Source: an uncultured Alphaproteobacteria bacterium (GTDB lineage Bacteria > Pseudomonadota > Alphaproteobacteria > CAAHEQ01 > UBA3637). Taken from it: DNA of 5,599 nucleotides. Under the pieces are notes generated by a model. The model was not told the origin of the DNA, did not search any database, and was given only the letters and a program-made list of their open reading frames with translations. Shown piece by piece: positions 5,066 to 5,599 of the stretch. The stretch covers positions 1-5,599 of the forward strand of contig CANREI010000079.1 of assembly GCA_947629595.1 (NCBI GenBank). Direction: 5' to 3'. Position numbers and translations under genes: made by a program. How positions within the stretch are numbered: position 1 is the first letter of the stretch; each line of letters begins with the position of its first letter.

Positions 5066-5599
5066 TTATTCGGCACTTTCCAGTTGTGCCAAAACATCCG
5101 GTGCGATATCGGCATTTGTAATCACGCGTTGCACATCATCGTCTTCATTCAGCAAATCAATGAAATGAAACAATTTTTGTGCCGTTTCCAAATCGGTGAT
5201 TTCTTTTTGTACCAACGGTTTCCAATCCAACCGCGCAATGTTGGGTGTGCCGAGTTTTGCTTCCATACCTTCACGCACGCTTGACAAATCTTCCGGCGTG
5301 CAGGTAATTTCATGCGCGTCATCGGTGCTTGTCACATCTTGCGCACCGGCTTCCAATCCGACCTCAAAAACAGCATCGGCCGAACCGACGGTTAACGGAT
5401 ATTCAATATAGCCGATTCGCTCAAAGTTAAACGTAACGGACCCCGTTTCGCCCAATGCACCGCCGTTTTTGGAAAAGGTGGAACGCAAATACGGTGCCGT
5501 TCGCGCGCGGTTATCCGTTAAGGCTTCCACAATCACGGAAACTTTGCCGGGGCCGAAACCTTCATACCGCACTTCTTCATAATTTGTTGTATCGGCACT
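5066..5599 (-). CDS. yebC: YebC/PmpR family protein, C-terminal 177 residues (runs off the right edge)
   Basis: YebC (TACO1/PmpR) family proteins were first described as transcriptional regulators and are now linked to translation through ribosome stalling motifs. The visible part starts in the frame at the window edge with S-A-D-T-T-N-Y-E-E, then the family block R-Y-E-G-F-G-P-G, and next V-I-V-E-A-L-T-D-N-R followed by R-T-A and F-S-K-N-G-G. A later block with T-S-T-D-D-A-H-E is typical of the second and third domains, and the end (D-L-L-N-E-D-D-D-V-Q, then N-A-D-I) is the usual C-terminus. The full protein is about 245 residues, so roughly 70 N-terminal residues lie outside. A GTG at 5572 is an ordinary internal valine codon. 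It is the first visible gene of the unit that includes ruvC. Its promoter is out of view. Confidence 0.95.
   Translation of the reverse strand, partial: SADTTNYEEVRYEGFGPGKVSVIVEALTDNRARTAPYLRSTFSKNGGALGETGSVTFNFERIGYIEYPLTVGSADAVFEVGLEAGAQDVTSTDDAHEITCTPEDLSSVREGMEAKLGTPNIARLDWKPLVQKEITDLETAQKLFHFIDLLNEDDDVQRVITNADIAPDVLAQLESAE

Overview
The window reads as an ordinary chromosomal stretch of a Gram-negative bacterium. Every supported gene lies on the minus strand, so transcription runs from right to left. The RuvC, YebC and amidase sequences look alphaproteobacterial by eye. The base composition (roughly low-to-mid 40s % GC by eye) and the redox genes would suit an anaerobic or host-associated, reduced alphaproteobacterium. 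This placement is an inference from remembered family sequences, not from a search.

Right half (2494-5599): five tightly packed genes, apparently one transcription unit. They are the 3' part of yebC (translational regulator family), ruvC (Holliday-junction resolvase), an AmpD-like cytosolic N-acetylmuramoyl-L-alanine amidase, an Alx/TerC-type membrane metal-homeostasis protein, and a family 4 [4Fe-4S] uracil-DNA glycosylase. The junctions are 2 nt and 9 nt gaps, then two identical-sized 8-nt start/stop overlaps. The unit ends at a short hairpin plus T-tract around 2471-2507.

Left half (1-2459): a new promoter (TTGACT-17-GATAAA) at 2431-2459 drives a second unit. First comes a 423-residue membrane polyferredoxin that joins a NapH-like module to a NapG/MauM-like module. 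Between the two modules is a twin-arginine motif followed by a hydrophobic stretch. Directly downstream, 19 nt later, are tatA and an overlapping tatC, a minimal TatA/TatC translocase. After tatC, a possible separate promoter and a small palindrome precede the 5' end of a flavodoxin gene whose product has a Sec signal peptide; it runs off the left edge.

Most interesting reading: the polyferredoxin seems to need Sec for its first four helices and Tat for its fifth helix and its exported Fe-S domain. The Tat machinery is encoded in the same operon. Together with an exported flavodoxin next door, this suggests an envelope electron-transfer module carrying electrons across the inner membrane to periplasmic Fe-S clusters and perhaps on to a periplasmic flavodoxin. 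The domain architecture and operon are visible in the sequence; the electron route is inference. TatC also has unusual substitutions at two positions important in the E. coli protein.

No RNA genes, mobile elements, CRISPR arrays or long repeats were seen. The longest stretch without a gene is the 94 bp at 2400-2493, which holds the promoter region.
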